Origin: Acidisoma silvae
GTDB taxonomy: Bacteria > Pseudomonadota > Alphaproteobacteria > Acetobacterales > Acetobacteraceae
DNA: 64,000 nucleotides
Direction of reading: 5' to 3'
Assembly (NCBI RefSeq): GCF_020618775.1
Contig: NZ_JAESVB010000003.1
Coordinates: 124,001-188,000 of the forward strand
Positions 30,510 to 39,924 of this stretch are shown here, in pieces. The notes under the pieces were generated by a model. It searched no databases, was not told the origin of the DNA, and saw only the letters and a program-made list of their open reading frames with translations. Numbering within the stretch: the stretch's first letter is position 1; the number at the start of each line of letters is the position of its first letter. The translations under genes and the position numbers were made by a program.

Positions 30510-31685
30510 ATGCCGATCATCAACCGCATCGCCGATTTCCATGAGGATATGACCGCATGGCGGCGGGATCTGCATGCGCATCCCGAACTCGGCTTCAATC
30601 TGCCGCGCACCAGCGCCGTCGTGGCCGAGCGTCTTCGGGAATTCGGCGTTGACGAGGTCGTGACCGGTATCGCCCAGACCGGCGTCGTCGGCATCATCCG
30701 GGGCCGCAATGCCGAGAACGGCCGCGCCATCGGCCTGCGCGCCGATATGGATGCACTGCCCATCCCCGAGGAAACCGGCGTGCCCTACGCATCACTCAAT
30801 CCCGGCGTGATGCATGCCTGCGGCCATGACGGCCATACCACCATGCTGCTGGGCGCCGCCCGCTATCTGGCGGAGACGCGCAATTTCGACGGCACCGTCT
30901 ATGTTATTTTCCAGCCGGCCGAAGAGGGCGATGCCGGGGCTAAGGTCATGGTGGAGGAAGGCCTGTTCGAGCGCTTTCCGATGCAGCAGGTCTTCGGCAT
31001 GCATAACTGGCCGACCGTACCCGCCGGAACCTTCATCTGGGGCAATGGCCCGGTGATGGCCGCGACCGGCGAAATCACCATCACCATCACCGGCCGGGGC
31101 GCGCATGGCGCCAAGCCGAATGAGGGTGTCGATCCCATTCTGGTCGCCGCCCATATCGTGACCGGCCTGCAATCCATCATCTCCCGCCGCATGGAGCCGA
31201 CCGAGGCCGGCGTCGTCACCATCGGCAGCATCACCGCGGGCGTGGCCTCCAACGTCATCCCGGAACGCGCGGTGATGACCGGAACCACGCGCTGGTTCGC
31301 ACCCGCGGTCGGCGATGTGATCGAGGCCGGCGTGAAGCAGATCGCGACCGGCGTGGCAGCGGCCTTCGGCGCCACGGCGGAAGTGGAGTTCAAGCGCAAC
31401 TACCCCGCGACGGTGAATGACGTGGAGGCGACCAAGCTTGCCACGCGTGCCGCCGAGACAGTAGCCGGTCCGGCCCGTGTCGCGGAAATGGAACGCCCGA
31501 CGATGGGTGCGGAAGATTTTTCCTATATGCTGAACGAAAAGCCCGGCAGCTATATCATGCTGGGTACGGCGCGCGGTCCGAATGATGCCGGGCTGCATCA
31601 TCCGATGTTCGATTTCAATGACGAGGTTCTGCCGCTCGGCGCGTCCTATTGGGCGACGCTGACGGAGCAGCTGCTGCGGGCGTAA
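30510..31685 (+). CDS. M20 amidohydrolase (hippurate hydrolase-like)
   Basis: A 391-residue metal-dependent amidase of the M20D group, which removes acyl groups from N-acyl amino acids or hydrolyses indole-amide conjugates. Metal-binding regions are GLRADMDALPI, MHACGHDGHTTM and FQPAEEGDAGA, with the late ligand in PTMGAEDFSYML. The dimerisation lid domain lies in the middle. ATG 30510 has an AAGGAG site upstream; the frame is open to 30435 but lacks conserved sequence there. Substrate unknown. Confidence 0.9.
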   Translation: MPIINRIADFHEDMTAWRRDLHAHPELGFNLPRTSAVVAERLREFGVDEVVTGIAQTGVVGIIRGRNAENGRAIGLRADMDALPIPEETGVPYASLNPGVMHACGHDGHTTMLLGAARYLAETRNFDGTVYVIFQPAEEGDAGAKVMVEEGLFERFPMQQVFGMHNWPTVPAGTFIWGNGPVMAATGEITITITGRGAHGAKPNEGVDPILVAAHIVTGLQSIISRRMEPTEAGVVTIGSITAGVASNVIPERAVMTGTTRWFAPAVGDVIEAGVKQIATGVAAAFGATAEVEFKRNYPATVNDVEATKLATRAAETVAGPARVAEMERPTMGAEDFSYMLNEKPGSYIMLGTARGPNDAGLHHPMFDFNDEVLPLGASYWATLTEQLLRA

Positions 31686-31691
31686 GCCCGG

Positions 31692-32186
31692 TCAGCGCTT
31701 CTGCCGCTTGGTCCATTTTTTCACCAGCATGTCCCGCTTAAGACGGGACAGGCGCTGGATCCAGAAGATGCCGTCAAGCTGGTCGATCTCATGTTGCAGG
31801 CAGGTGGCGAGCAGGCCATCGGCCTCCTCCGTCACCGCCTCACCCGCCAGATCCTGATAGGCAAGGCGCAGGCGCACCGGCCGTTCTACGGTTTCGGCCG
31901 CACCCGGCATGGAAATGCTGCCCTCCTCATGCGTCCGTCTATCCTCTGACTGCCAGAGGATGCGCGGATTGACGTAGATGCGCACCTCACCCGGCGTCAG
32001 TTCCAGCACGGTGATGCGCCACGCTTCACCGATATGCGGGCCGGTGATGCCAATGCCGGGTGCGGCGCGCATGGTATCGAGCAGGTCCGCAGCCAAAGCC
32101 GCCAGCCCCTCGCCGAAATCAGTAACCGGCTGGGCAATCTGGCGCAGGCGCGGGTCTGGGAAGGTCACGATGGCGCGAAGGGTCAT
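31692..32186 (-). CDS. Peptide deformylase-like protein lacking metal ligands
   Basis: A 164-residue member of the peptide deformylase family by length and layout. Deformylases bind iron or zinc through one Cys and two His. Here the EGCLS motif reads EGSIS (S90), the HExDH motif reads HEIDQ (H132, E133, Q136), and motif 1 reads GIGITGPHIG where GxGxAAxQ is expected. Two of three metal ligands and the oxyanion Gln are therefore changed. It is unlikely to be a normal deformylase; a true def gene is expected elsewhere. It converges on the M20 gene with a 6-base gap. Confidence 0.85.
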   Translation of the reverse strand: MTLRAIVTFPDPRLRQIAQPVTDFGEGLAALAADLLDTMRAAPGIGITGPHIGEAWRITVLELTPGEVRIYVNPRILWQSEDRRTHEEGSISMPGAAETVERPVRLRLAYQDLAGEAVTEEADGLLATCLQHEIDQLDGIFWIQRLSRLKRDMLVKKWTKRQKR

Positions 32187-32389
32187 GGCGCAGATTTAGC
32201 CTGAAAGCGCTTCGGCCTGAAACGGTCCCGGCATTCAGTCGTGATAGGCTGGTAACGTCATCACACCAGTTGGGTTGAAAGCGTTCGTCCCGACGCCATC
32301 TGCCGTTCGAGGGGTGGCGCCTGCTTGGGCCGCCTCTCGTCAACAGCCCGTGAGTGGCTGTGTCAGAGGAATGGACGGGAGACGTGGCT

Positions 32390-33685
32390 ATGGCGGAAGC
32401 GGTTCTGGGCAAGCGGTATATCGTCTATCTGGTGCTCGTCGCCTTGGCGGGCTGGGCGCTGGCGTCCTACGACGTCAATCTTCTGGTCCTGGCGCTGCCG
32501 GATATCGCCAAAAGCCTGCATATTTCCGAAACCGGCATCGGCATCCTCGGTTTCTTCGTCTATGGCGCGCAATTCTGCATCACGATTTTTGCCGGCTACA
32601 GCATGGATCGGTTCGGGCGGCGGCGCGTCTGGATGATCTGCCTGGCCGGCACGGCGATTTTCACCGGCCTTACCTATTTCGTGCAGGATTTCTGGCAGCT
32701 TGTTGCCGTACGCGCGCTCGCTTCCGGACTCGCCTATTCCGAACTCGCCGTCTCCATCACCATCGTCAATGAACAGGTGCCGGCCAAGGGACGCGGATTT
32801 CTGTATTCCATCGTGCAGGGCGGCTGGCCTTTGGGCCTGTTCTTCGCGTCCGGCGTCTATCTCGCCTTCGGCCATATGGGCTGGCGCTTCGTCTTCCTAC
32901 TCGGCGTCATTCCCATCGTCGGCGTCATCGTCGGCCGTATCTTCGTGCGGGAATCCGACCGCTACGAGCATGTGCAGCAGGTGCGCGACGCACACGCAAA
33001 GGGGGATGACGGGCGGCTGCAAGCCCTGCTCGCCGAACGCGCGGTCGCCACGGATGAGATGGAACGCGTGACGATCGGCCAGCTGTTTGCGGCGTCACCC
33101 GAGATTCGCCGACAACTCATCTGGTTGACCTTCGCCTGGATCTGTTATGGCGCCAGCTACGTCGCCAGCAATTTCTACATCACCTATTGGCTGACCAAAT
33201 TCAAAGGCTTCTCCTCCTCCGAGGCCAGCACGCTGCTGCTGGTGACGGGCGGCATCGGATTCTTTTTCTACATCCTGGGCGGATGGATGGGTGAGCGTGT
33301 CGGTCGGCGCGAAGTCATCATCGTCACCGCCTTGCTGGTGGCGCCGCTCAGCCTCATCTTCCTCTATGCGCACCAAACCTGGTTGGTGGTGATCGTCTAT
33401 TTCCTGCTCTATCAGGTCACGAACGGCACCTGGGCTTCGGCGGGCTACGCCTATCAGGCGGAAAGCTTCCCGACGCGCATGCGCGGAACCGCCGTCGGCT
33501 TCCTGAGCGCCATGCAGGTGCTGGGCTTCGTCATCGGCACGCTGCTCTGGACCCTGCTGAGCGACAAGACCACGCCGACCGTTACCTGGCTGGTGCTCGC
33601 GGTCGGCGTCTCCATCGGCATGTGCGCCGTCATCTTCCTGCGGCATATCAAGCCGAACCAGGAGTTGGAAGCGATCAGCCAATAA
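32390..33685 (+). CDS. Major facilitator superfamily transporter
   Basis: An inner-membrane carrier of 431 residues with 12 predicted membrane helices and the MFS loop signatures DRFGRRRVW after helix 2 and GERVGRREV after helix 8. The layout suggests the metabolite:H+ symporter/sugar-porter side of the family, for small organic acids or sugars. ATG 32390 has GGGAGAC upstream; GTG 32354 would add 12 residues. It is followed by a convergent PanE-like gene. The substrate cannot be assigned. Confidence 0.85.
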   Translation: MAEAVLGKRYIVYLVLVALAGWALASYDVNLLVLALPDIAKSLHISETGIGILGFFVYGAQFCITIFAGYSMDRFGRRRVWMICLAGTAIFTGLTYFVQDFWQLVAVRALASGLAYSELAVSITIVNEQVPAKGRGFLYSIVQGGWPLGLFFASGVYLAFGHMGWRFVFLLGVIPIVGVIVGRIFVRESDRYEHVQQVRDAHAKGDDGRLQALLAERAVATDEMERVTIGQLFAASPEIRRQLIWLTFAWICYGASYVASNFYITYWLTKFKGFSSSEASTLLLVTGGIGFFFYILGGWMGERVGRREVIIVTALLVAPLSLIFLYAHQTWLVVIVYFLLYQVTNGTWASAGYAYQAESFPTRMRGTAVGFLSAMQVLGFVIGTLLWTLLSDKTTPTVTWLVLAVGVSIGMCAVIFLRHIKPNQELEAISQ

Positions 33686-33698
33686 GTCTTCGGTCGCG

Positions 33699-34682
33699 CT
33701 ATGGCTGCCGATAAATCCCGGCGGCCTGGGCGTGAAGGCGCAGCAGGGCCGTCAGCAAGGCCAGGGTCGGCGCAGGCACGGATGCCATCTCCGCCAAAGC
33801 CAGCGGAATAGTATATAGCGCATCGATCTCCATCGGCCGGCCCAGCTCCAGATCCTGCAGGATGCTCGGCTTATGCGGGCTGCGCGCCACCGTCGCCACG
33901 ACCGCGTCGATATCCGGCGTGATCATGCAGCCAAGGCCATGGGCAATGGCGACCGCCTCCGCCATCAAGCAGCGGGCCGCGGCGGCGATCGTGGGATCGG
34001 CCAGGGCGACCGTCATGGACGAGCGCGACAGTGCGCAGATCGGGCCGGTGGCGATATTCCAGCTGAGCTTGGTCCAGATCGCATCTCTGATCTGGTCGGT
34101 CACCTGACAGGTAAAGCCACCCGCACGCAGCACAGCGGCGACCGCCTGCGTTCTTGATGAATCCTCGCCCGTCGGCTCGCCCAGGATGATGCGGCTCTCC
34201 TTGCTGAGCACGCGGACCGTGCCGGGGGCAATGACGGTGCAGGAGGAGTAGACGACGCCACCGACGGCGCGTTCCGGCCCGATATTGCGCCAGACAGTGC
34301 CGTCCGGGTCGATCTCGGCCAATTGCCTGTCCGCCAGATCGCCAGCAAGACCGTGGCAATACCACCAGGGTATGCCGTTCATGATGAAGATGACGGGCGT
34401 ATCCGGCCCCAGCAAAGGGGCGATGGCCTCGGCCACGGCGGTCAGCGCCGGCGCTTTCACCGTCACCAGCACGGCGTCCTGCGGCCCCAGATCGCGCGGG
34501 TCATCGCTGGCGCGCGGATGCGCGGTCAGCATGCCGTCCGGCGTTTCGATTCGCAGGCCATCGGCCTGAATTGCCGCAAGCTGCGCTCCGCGCGCGATGA
34601 CGGAAACCTCAGCGCCACCCGCGACCAGACGTGCCGCGACATGGCACCCGATGGCGCCCGCGCCATAGACACAGATCTTCAT
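33699..34682 (-). CDS. 2-dehydropantoate 2-reductase family protein (PanE/ApbA)
   Basis: A 327-residue NADPH-dependent ketopantoate reductase-type enzyme. The dinucleotide loop is VYGAGAIGCHVAARL, and the mid-protein catalytic lysine (IWTKLSWNIATGPICAL) is present. PanE makes pantoate for coenzyme A, but many paralogues act on other 2-keto acids. It lies 34 bases after an amino-acid ABC permease gene on the same strand. That linkage, and the NGIPWWYCHG segment, favour a catabolic paralogue over biosynthetic PanE. Confidence 0.82.
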   Translation of the reverse strand: MKICVYGAGAIGCHVAARLVAGGAEVSVIARGAQLAAIQADGLRIETPDGMLTAHPRASDDPRDLGPQDAVLVTVKAPALTAVAEAIAPLLGPDTPVIFIMNGIPWWYCHGLAGDLADRQLAEIDPDGTVWRNIGPERAVGGVVYSSCTVIAPGTVRVLSKESRIILGEPTGEDSSRTQAVAAVLRAGGFTCQVTDQIRDAIWTKLSWNIATGPICALSRSSMTVALADPTIAAAARCLMAEAVAIAHGLGCMITPDIDAVVATVARSPHKPSILQDLELGRPMEIDALYTIPLALAEMASVPAPTLALLTALLRLHAQAAGIYRQP

Positions 34683-34716
34683 ACCGGCTCTCCCAGCTGT
34701 CCGGGCGGCTTTAACG

Positions 34717-35421
34717 CTACCGGCGCAGGAAGGCCAGGAAGCGGTGTTCCGCGCGGCGGAAGAGAAAGATCAGCGTGAAGGAAATGCAGGCGTAGAGAAC
34801 GGCTGCGATGCCGAAGGACCAGAAAGGTTCGTAGGTCGCGGAATTGGCGTCATTCGCGACCTTCAGGATATCCGGCACCGTTGCGGTAAAGGCCAGCGTC
34901 GTCGAATGCAGCATGAGGATGACCTCGTTGCTGTATAGCGGCAAAGCCCGGCGCAGGGAGGACGGGATGATGATACGACGGTAAAGGGTGAAGCGGGACA
35001 TGCCGATGGCGCGCGCCGCCTCGATTTCGCCGAAAGCCATATCGCGCATCGCGCCCGCGAAAATCTGCGTCGTATAGGCGCCGGTATTGAGCGCGAAGGC
35101 GAGCAGCGTGCAGTCGATGCCCTGCTTGAAGAAGCTGTTCAGGAAGCTTGTGTGCTGGACGATGCTGAGGCTGTAGATGCCGGTATAGATGATCAGCAGC
35201 TGCACATAGAGCGGCGTGCCGGTGAAGACGAAGACATAGGTCCAGACCGGGCCACGGATAAAGGGATTCTTTGCATTCCGCGCAATGGCCAGCGGCACGG
35301 CCAGGCAGAAACCGATCAGGCAGGAAATCACCAGCAGCCACAGCGTCATGGCGACGCCGGTCATGGTATAGCCGTCCGTATAAAGCAGCGGCCGCCAGTA
35401 TTGCTGGATGATGTCGATCAT
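34717..35421 (-). CDS. Polar amino-acid ABC transporter permease (HisM-like)
   Basis: A 234-residue inner-membrane permease with about five helices. The cytosolic EAA loop that contacts the ATPase is EIEAARAIGMSRFTLYRRI. It forms a heterodimer with the product of the gene upstream, whose stop it overlaps by 4 bases. Family resemblance is to histidine/lysine/arginine/ornithine transporters. Confidence 0.9.
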   Translation of the reverse strand: MIDIIQQYWRPLLYTDGYTMTGVAMTLWLLVISCLIGFCLAVPLAIARNAKNPFIRGPVWTYVFVFTGTPLYVQLLIIYTGIYSLSIVQHTSFLNSFFKQGIDCTLLAFALNTGAYTTQIFAGAMRDMAFGEIEAARAIGMSRFTLYRRIIIPSSLRRALPLYSNEVILMLHSTTLAFTATVPDILKVANDANSATYEPFWSFGIAAVLYACISFTLIFLFRRAEHRFLAFLRR

Positions 35422-36110
35422 GACGCCGCCCTCCGCACGCCGACGGAATATCGCTTCTGCAGCAGCATCAGCACGCCGTTGGAAGCGGTTGTCAGAACAA
35501 GATAGACGACGGCCGCCAGTACCGAAAAGAAGAAGCCGTTGAAGGTCGCCTTGCCGGCATCCTGTGTCGCCTTGATGATGTCCGACAGGCCTATGATGGA
35601 GACAAGCGCCGTCGCCTTCAGGATGACCTGCCAGTTATTGGCAAGCCCCGGCAGCGCGAAGCGCATCATCTGCGGGAACAGAATACGGCGGAAGGCATAG
35701 AACCGGCGCATGCCGAAGGAGCGCGCGGCTTCCATCTGCCCGCGCGGCACGGACATGAAGGCACCCCGGAAGGTTTCGGTGAAATAGGCGCCATAGATGA
35801 AGCCCAGCGTGATGACGCCGCTGGTGAAGGGGTCGAGGTTGAACTGATCCAGGCCCAGCGCATCCGTCAGATCGTTCAGCCAAATCTGTAGACTGTAGAA
35901 CAGCAGCAGCATGAGAACGAGGTCGGGCACGGCGCGGATGATGGTGGTGTAGATGGTCGCGATGCCGACCGCGATGCGGCTGCGGGACAGTTTGGCGGAA
36001 GCGCCGAGAAGACCGATGAGGAAGGAGACGATCAGGCTGAGGATAGACAGCTCGATCGTCGTCAGCGTGCCGGACAGAATGATCGGGCCGTAGCCCCCCA
36101 GATTGAACAT
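35418..36110 (-). CDS. Polar amino-acid ABC transporter permease (HisQ-like)
   Basis: A 230-residue permease, partner of the HisM-like protein. Its EAA loop reads QMEAARSFGMRRFYAFRRI. The N-terminal FNLGGYGPIILSGTLTTIELS is typical of HisQ/ArtQ. It lies 79 bases after the binding-protein gene and overlaps the next permease by 4 bases, giving the order binding protein, HisQ-like, HisM-like on the minus strand. Gene symbols are withheld because substrate specificity is not certain. Confidence 0.9.
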   Translation of the reverse strand: MFNLGGYGPIILSGTLTTIELSILSLIVSFLIGLLGASAKLSRSRIAVGIATIYTTIIRAVPDLVLMLLLFYSLQIWLNDLTDALGLDQFNLDPFTSGVITLGFIYGAYFTETFRGAFMSVPRGQMEAARSFGMRRFYAFRRILFPQMMRFALPGLANNWQVILKATALVSIIGLSDIIKATQDAGKATFNGFFFSVLAAVVYLVLTTASNGVLMLLQKRYSVGVRRAAS

Positions 36111-36189
36111 TCAACTTCCCCTTCCGGCAGCAGCGATGGAAGAAGGGCCGCAATCCTCGCGGACGCGACCCTTCCTCGTCAGAGCGGTA

Positions 36190-36993
36190 TCAGTTGGCGC
36201 TCGGCTGATAGATGCTGAAGTTGAAGTATTTCGCCTGCAGCTTGTCGTAGGTACCGTTCTTGTGCAGGGCGGCAATCGCTTCGTCGATCTTGGCCAGCAG
36301 CGCCGTCTCATTCTTGCGCACGCCGATGGCGACGTAGGAGCCGAGAACGTCCTTCGGGTCATCCGTGATATTGGCGACGAGCGCGTAATCGGCGCCCTTC
36401 GGGGTCTTCAGGAAGCCGAAATCGGCCTCGACGGAATCCTGCAAAGACGCATCCAACCGGCCGCTGAGCAGATCGGCATAGACCTGATCCTGGCCCGGAT
36501 AGGAGACGACCTTCACGCCATTCGGCTTCCAATAGGCATTGGCATAGGATTCTTGAATGGTGCCGGCTTCGACGCCGACCGTCTTGCCCTTCAGGCTGTC
36601 GACGGTCGCTGCAATGCCCGAACCCTTCTTCGCGATCAGGCTGGTCGGCTCATCATACATCTGGGTGGAGAAGGCGACCGCCTTCTCGCGCTCGGCCGTC
36701 TTGGACATGGACGACAGGATGGCGTCGAACTTGCGGGCCTGCAGCGCGGGAATGATGCCGCTGAAGGTCTGCGACACGAACACGCACTTCACCTTCAGAT
36801 AGGCGCAGATGGCGCGGCCGAAATCCATGTCGAAGCCGACGAACTCACCGGAGGGCGACAGGCTCTCGAAAGGCGGATAGGTCGCATCGACACCGAACTT
36901 GATTTCGGTGAAGGCCTTGGCATGGGCCGGGCCCGTGCCGGTCAGGCCAAGCATCATCACAGCCAGCGCGCCGGCAGCCAGAAGCTTCTTCAT
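36190..36993 (-). CDS. Periplasmic amino-acid binding protein of the ABC transporter
   Basis: A 267-residue exported binding protein. A signal peptide runs MKKLLAAGALAVMMLGL to GPAHA. The mature part has the family's ligand-binding segments: FGVDATYPPFESLSPSGEFV, GFDMDFGRAI, ILSSMSKTAEREKAVAFS and VGVEAGTIQESY. Two cysteines around residue 90 could form the disulfide seen in lysine/arginine/ornithine-binding proteins. Start set at ATG 36993, where the signal peptide begins. The cognate ATPase gene is divergent, starting 274 bases away. Confidence 0.92.
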   Translation of the reverse strand: MKKLLAAGALAVMMLGLTGTGPAHAKAFTEIKFGVDATYPPFESLSPSGEFVGFDMDFGRAICAYLKVKCVFVSQTFSGIIPALQARKFDAILSSMSKTAEREKAVAFSTQMYDEPTSLIAKKGSGIAATVDSLKGKTVGVEAGTIQESYANAYWKPNGVKVVSYPGQDQVYADLLSGRLDASLQDSVEADFGFLKTPKGADYALVANITDDPKDVLGSYVAIGVRKNETALLAKIDEAIAALHKNGTYDKLQAKYFNFSIYQPSAN

Positions 36994-37207
36994 CAGGTCA
37001 TCTCCCTTGGTCTTGCTGGCGGGGCTGGTCGCCCGGACAGCCGGATACCGTTGAAAAGCAATATGCAAACGGCAGGCCATACGCCATGAGGCGACAGGGC
37101 CGGTATAGCCGCCGCCGCCCCTCTGCTACCAAAACCGGGCGACCGCAAGCGGGGGCGTCATCTTCAGGCCACTCGAAACGTCTTTTTCAGGCAAAAGCGT
37201 CATTCGC

Positions 37208-37237
37208 TTGACAGCCGGCATCTGTTGCAGGGATCAA
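37208..37237 (+). promoter_or_regulatory. Possible promoter of the ABC ATPase gene
   Basis: A consensus -35, TTGACA at 37208-37213, is followed 18 bases later by GATCAA (37232-37237), a poor -10. It sits about 55 bases before the ATPase start in the gap between the divergent transporter genes. Confidence 0.4.
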
Positions 37238-37267
37238 TCGGCTTTCAGAGAAAGATGTCAGCGGATA

Positions 37268-38080
37268 ATGGCTCTGGTGCAGGCAGACAACGCAACCGCG
37301 CTTCTCAAGACCGGTGTGGAAGCACTCCGCGTTAACGACATGCACAAAAGCTTCGGGCCGCATGAAGTGCTGAAGGGCATTTCCATGACCGCGCATGAGC
37401 ATGACGTCATCGCCATCCTCGGCAGCAGCGGCTCAGGCAAAAGCACCTTCCTGCGCTGCATCAATCTGCTGGAAATGCCGAATTCCGGCGAGGTTCGCAT
37501 CAAGGGCGAACTGATCAAGATGAAGCGCCTTCGCGACGGTACCCAGGAACCCGCCGACGCCCGGCAGGTGGAGCGTATCCGTCGCGAACTGGGCATGGTC
37601 TTCCAGCAGTTCAATCTCTGGAGCCATATGACGGTCATCCAGAACCTGATCGAGGCGCCGATGCATGTGCTCAGCCTCAGCCGCCGGGAGGCGACCGAGC
37701 GCGCCGAGACGATGTTGGAGAAGGTGGGCCTGACGGCCAAGCGCGACGCTTATCCTATCCAGCTCTCCGGCGGCCAGCAGCAGCGCGTCGGCATCGCCCG
37801 CGCGCTGTGCATGGAGCCGGCGGTATTGCTGTTTGACGAGCCGACCTCGGCTTTGGACCCGGAACTGGTCGGCGAAGTGCTGGCCGTGATGCGCAAGCTG
37901 GCCGAGGAAGGCCGCACCATGCTGGTCGTGACCCATGAAATGGGCTTTGCCCGGCAGGTCGCCAATCGCGTCGTCTTCCTGCATCAGGGCAAGATCGAGG
38001 AAGAAGGCACGCCGGACGAGGTCTTCCTCAACCCGAAATCCGACCGCTGCCGGCAGTTCCTATCGCGCATCCATAGCTGA
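37268..38080 (+). CDS. Amino-acid ABC transporter ATPase (HisP-like)
   Basis: A 270-residue ATPase. Walker A is GSSGSGKST, the signature is LSGGQQQR, Walker B is [13 protein letters not shown] and the switch histidine is in VVTHEMGF. An insertion after strand 3 ([19 protein letters not shown]) is typical of HisP-type proteins. It is divergent from the binding protein and two permeases on the minus strand, yet almost certainly serves them. Start ATG 37268; the frame runs open to 37208 across the likely promoter. Confidence 0.92.
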   Translation: MALVQADNATALLKTGVEALRVNDMHKSFGPHEVLKGISMTAHEHDVIAILGSSGSGKSTFLRCINLLEMPNSGEVRIKGELIKMKRLRDGTQEPADARQVERIRRELGMVFQQFNLWSHMTVIQNLIEAPMHVLSLSRREATERAETMLEKVGLTAKRDAYPIQLSGGQQQRVGIARALCMEPAVLLFDEPTSALDPELVGEVLAVMRKLAEEGRTMLVVTHEMGFARQVANRVVFLHQGKIEEEGTPDEVFLNPKSDRCRQFLSRIHS

Positions 38081-38153
38081 GCCACAGATATTCGCTTGAG
38101 CCGGCCGGCGTTTCATCGGTGACCGCCGGCCGCCGCCGCGCTACATCATTACC

Positions 38154-38741
38154 ATGACCGTCGCACCCAAACCCCTGCTGCGCTGTTCCTGGGCGAATAG
38201 CGACGCGCTGATGGCCAGCTACCATGACGAGGAATGGGGCAAGCCCATCCATGACAGCCGGATGCTGTGGGAAACCCTGATGCTGGAAGGGTTCCAGGCC
38301 GGGCTGTCCTGGCAGACGATCCTCAAGCGGCGGGAGGGATTCCGCGACGCTTTCCAGGGTTTCGTGCCGGAGGTGGTGGCAGCCTTCGGCCCCGCCGATG
38401 TCGAGCGGCTGATGGCTGACGCCCGCATCATCCGCGCCCGCGCCAAGATAGAGGCGACCATCGGGGGCGCCCGCGCCTATCTGGCGATGCAGGCAGAGGG
38501 TTTGAGCTTTTCCGACTTCGCCTGGGGCTTTACGGGCGGCAAGCCGATCCGTGGCGACGGTGTCGCCCTGCCGGCGGAAACGCCACTGTCGCAGAACATT
38601 TCGAAAGCCTTGAAGAAGCGCGGCTTCAAATTCGTCGGCCCCGTCATCGTCTATGCCTGGATGCAGGCCGTGGGGCTGGTGGACGACCACGCGGCAGACT
38701 GCTTCCGCCGCAAGCGCAAAACCGTGGGACAATCCCGATGA
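38154..38741 (+). CDS. tag: DNA-3-methyladenine glycosylase I
   Basis: Removes 3-methyladenine from DNA, the first step of base-excision repair of alkylation damage. Family marks are RCSWANSDALMASYHDEEWG with the zinc-ligand Cys and His, FQAGLSWQTIL, and a C-terminal zinc pair in VDDHAADCF. 195 residues is normal. Its stop overlaps the next gene by 4 bases, though the functions appear unrelated. Confidence 0.94.
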   Translation: MTVAPKPLLRCSWANSDALMASYHDEEWGKPIHDSRMLWETLMLEGFQAGLSWQTILKRREGFRDAFQGFVPEVVAAFGPADVERLMADARIIRARAKIEATIGGARAYLAMQAEGLSFSDFAWGFTGGKPIRGDGVALPAETPLSQNISKALKKRGFKFVGPVIVYAWMQAVGLVDDHAADCFRRKRKTVGQSR

Positions 38742-39166
38742 TCGCCAGACAGATATCGCTCACGCTTCTTGCCATGGGTCTCGGCAGTCTCTGCGCCGCT
38801 CCCGCCGCGCTGGCGGCCTGCCCCGTCACGGGTGAAAGCCCGATGGAAATCGCGACACTCTATTTCGGCCGGACGATTCAGGGCCATGGCCTTGTCAGCA
38901 CCAGCGACTGGGCTGAATTCACCGCCAAGGTCATCACGCCCACCTTTCCGGACGGCTTTACCGTCAGCGACGGGTCCGGCCAGTGGCTGGACAGTAAAAC
39001 CGGCAAGACCGACTACGACCCGGTGAAGATCCTGACCATCGCGGCGCCATCCTCCCCTGCCCTCGCGGTCAAGCTGCTGCATGTGATGAAGGCCTATGAA
39101 AAAGCCTACGCCCAGGAATCGGTGGGTTTGACGACGGTCGAAGGCTGCGCGGGCTTCGACGAATAA
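38738..39166 (+). CDS. DUF3574 exported protein
   Basis: A 142-residue secreted protein. The signal peptide ends at PAALA-ACP. The mature domain fits DUF3574: ATLYFGRTIQGHGLVSTSDW, ITPTFPDGFTVSDGSGQW and KILTIAAPSSPALAVKL. Two cysteines, one just after the signal peptide and one near the C-terminus, could pair. The ATG overlaps the tag stop. No function is established for the family. Confidence 0.78.
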   Translation: MIARQISLTLLAMGLGSLCAAPAALAACPVTGESPMEIATLYFGRTIQGHGLVSTSDWAEFTAKVITPTFPDGFTVSDGSGQWLDSKTGKTDYDPVKILTIAAPSSPALAVKLLHVMKAYEKAYAQESVGLTTVEGCAGFDE

Positions 39167-39192
39167 ATCGGCCGAACGGAAGGATACAGACC

Positions 39193-39783
39193 ATGGGCGA
39201 CCGCATCCTTGTCCTCTACGGCTCCTATCGCAGCGACCGCATGGGCATCCGCCTGGCCGATTATCTGGTGCAGGGGCTGGCCGCGCGCGGCAATGACGTG
39301 GAGCTGATCGACGCGAAGGCGATCGGCCTGCCGATGCTGGACCGCATGTACAAGGAATATGCCAAGGGCGAAGCGCCGGCCGCCATGGAGGCGCTGGCGG
39401 AAAAAATCCGCACGGCCGATGCCTTTCTGTTCGTGACGGGCGAATATAACTGGGGCCTACAGCCGGGGCTGAAGAACCTGACCGATCATTTCCTGGAGGA
39501 ATGGTTCTGGCGCCCAGCGGCCATCGCCAGCTATTCCGCCGGCCGGCTGTCCGGCGCGCGGGCTAATTCCGCCTGGCATTGCACCTTGTCGGAGATGGGC
39601 ATGGTGGTGATTTCCTCGACGCTGACGGTCGGGCCGATCGCGGCGACGCTGGACGCCGAAGGCAAGCCCACCGGCAGTGCCGGCGAAGCTCTGGCGCGCG
39701 CCTTTCCACGCTTCGCGGATGACCTGGCTTGGTGGACGGAAGCCACCAAGGCCCAGAAGACGCGCAAGGCACCGCCTTACTAA
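39193..39783 (+). CDS. NADPH-dependent FMN reductase family protein
   Basis: A 196-residue flavodoxin-like reductase. The flavin phosphate loop is LYGSYRSDRMGIRLADYL, and FLFVTGEYNWGLQPGLKNLTDHF carries the family's E-Y-N motif. Members reduce FMN, quinones or chromate. An AGGATA site precedes the ATG. It lies 26 bases after the DUF3574 gene. Confidence 0.88.
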   Translation: MGDRILVLYGSYRSDRMGIRLADYLVQGLAARGNDVELIDAKAIGLPMLDRMYKEYAKGEAPAAMEALAEKIRTADAFLFVTGEYNWGLQPGLKNLTDHFLEEWFWRPAAIASYSAGRLSGARANSAWHCTLSEMGMVVISSTLTVGPIAATLDAEGKPTGSAGEALARAFPRFADDLAWWTEATKAQKTRKAPPY

Positions 39784-39877
39784 GATTCAACGAGTCTGAG
39801 ATCGTTAGCAACCTCTGCTCATTGCTTTAATAATATAATAAAACATTGCCGGCTAAGATCCGACCGCGACAAATCGT

Positions 39878-39898
39878 CAACGACTTTTGCTGTCGTTG
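39878..39898. promoter_or_regulatory. Inverted repeat upstream of the acyltransferase gene
   Basis: CAACGAC (39878-39884) and GTCGTTG (39892-39898) are perfect arms around seven bases. It lies 26 bases before the GTG start, downstream of an AT-rich stretch (39825-39845) that stands out in this GC-rich window. Possible operator or leader hairpin. Confidence 0.4.
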
Positions 39899-39924
39899 CC
39901 TGTCGATTGGGTGGGAGATGACGC

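Noticed and set aside
36103-37089. A long plus-strand frame opposite the ABC binding-protein gene.
   Set aside because: The minus strand has a signal peptide and binding-protein motifs; the plus frame is a shadow.
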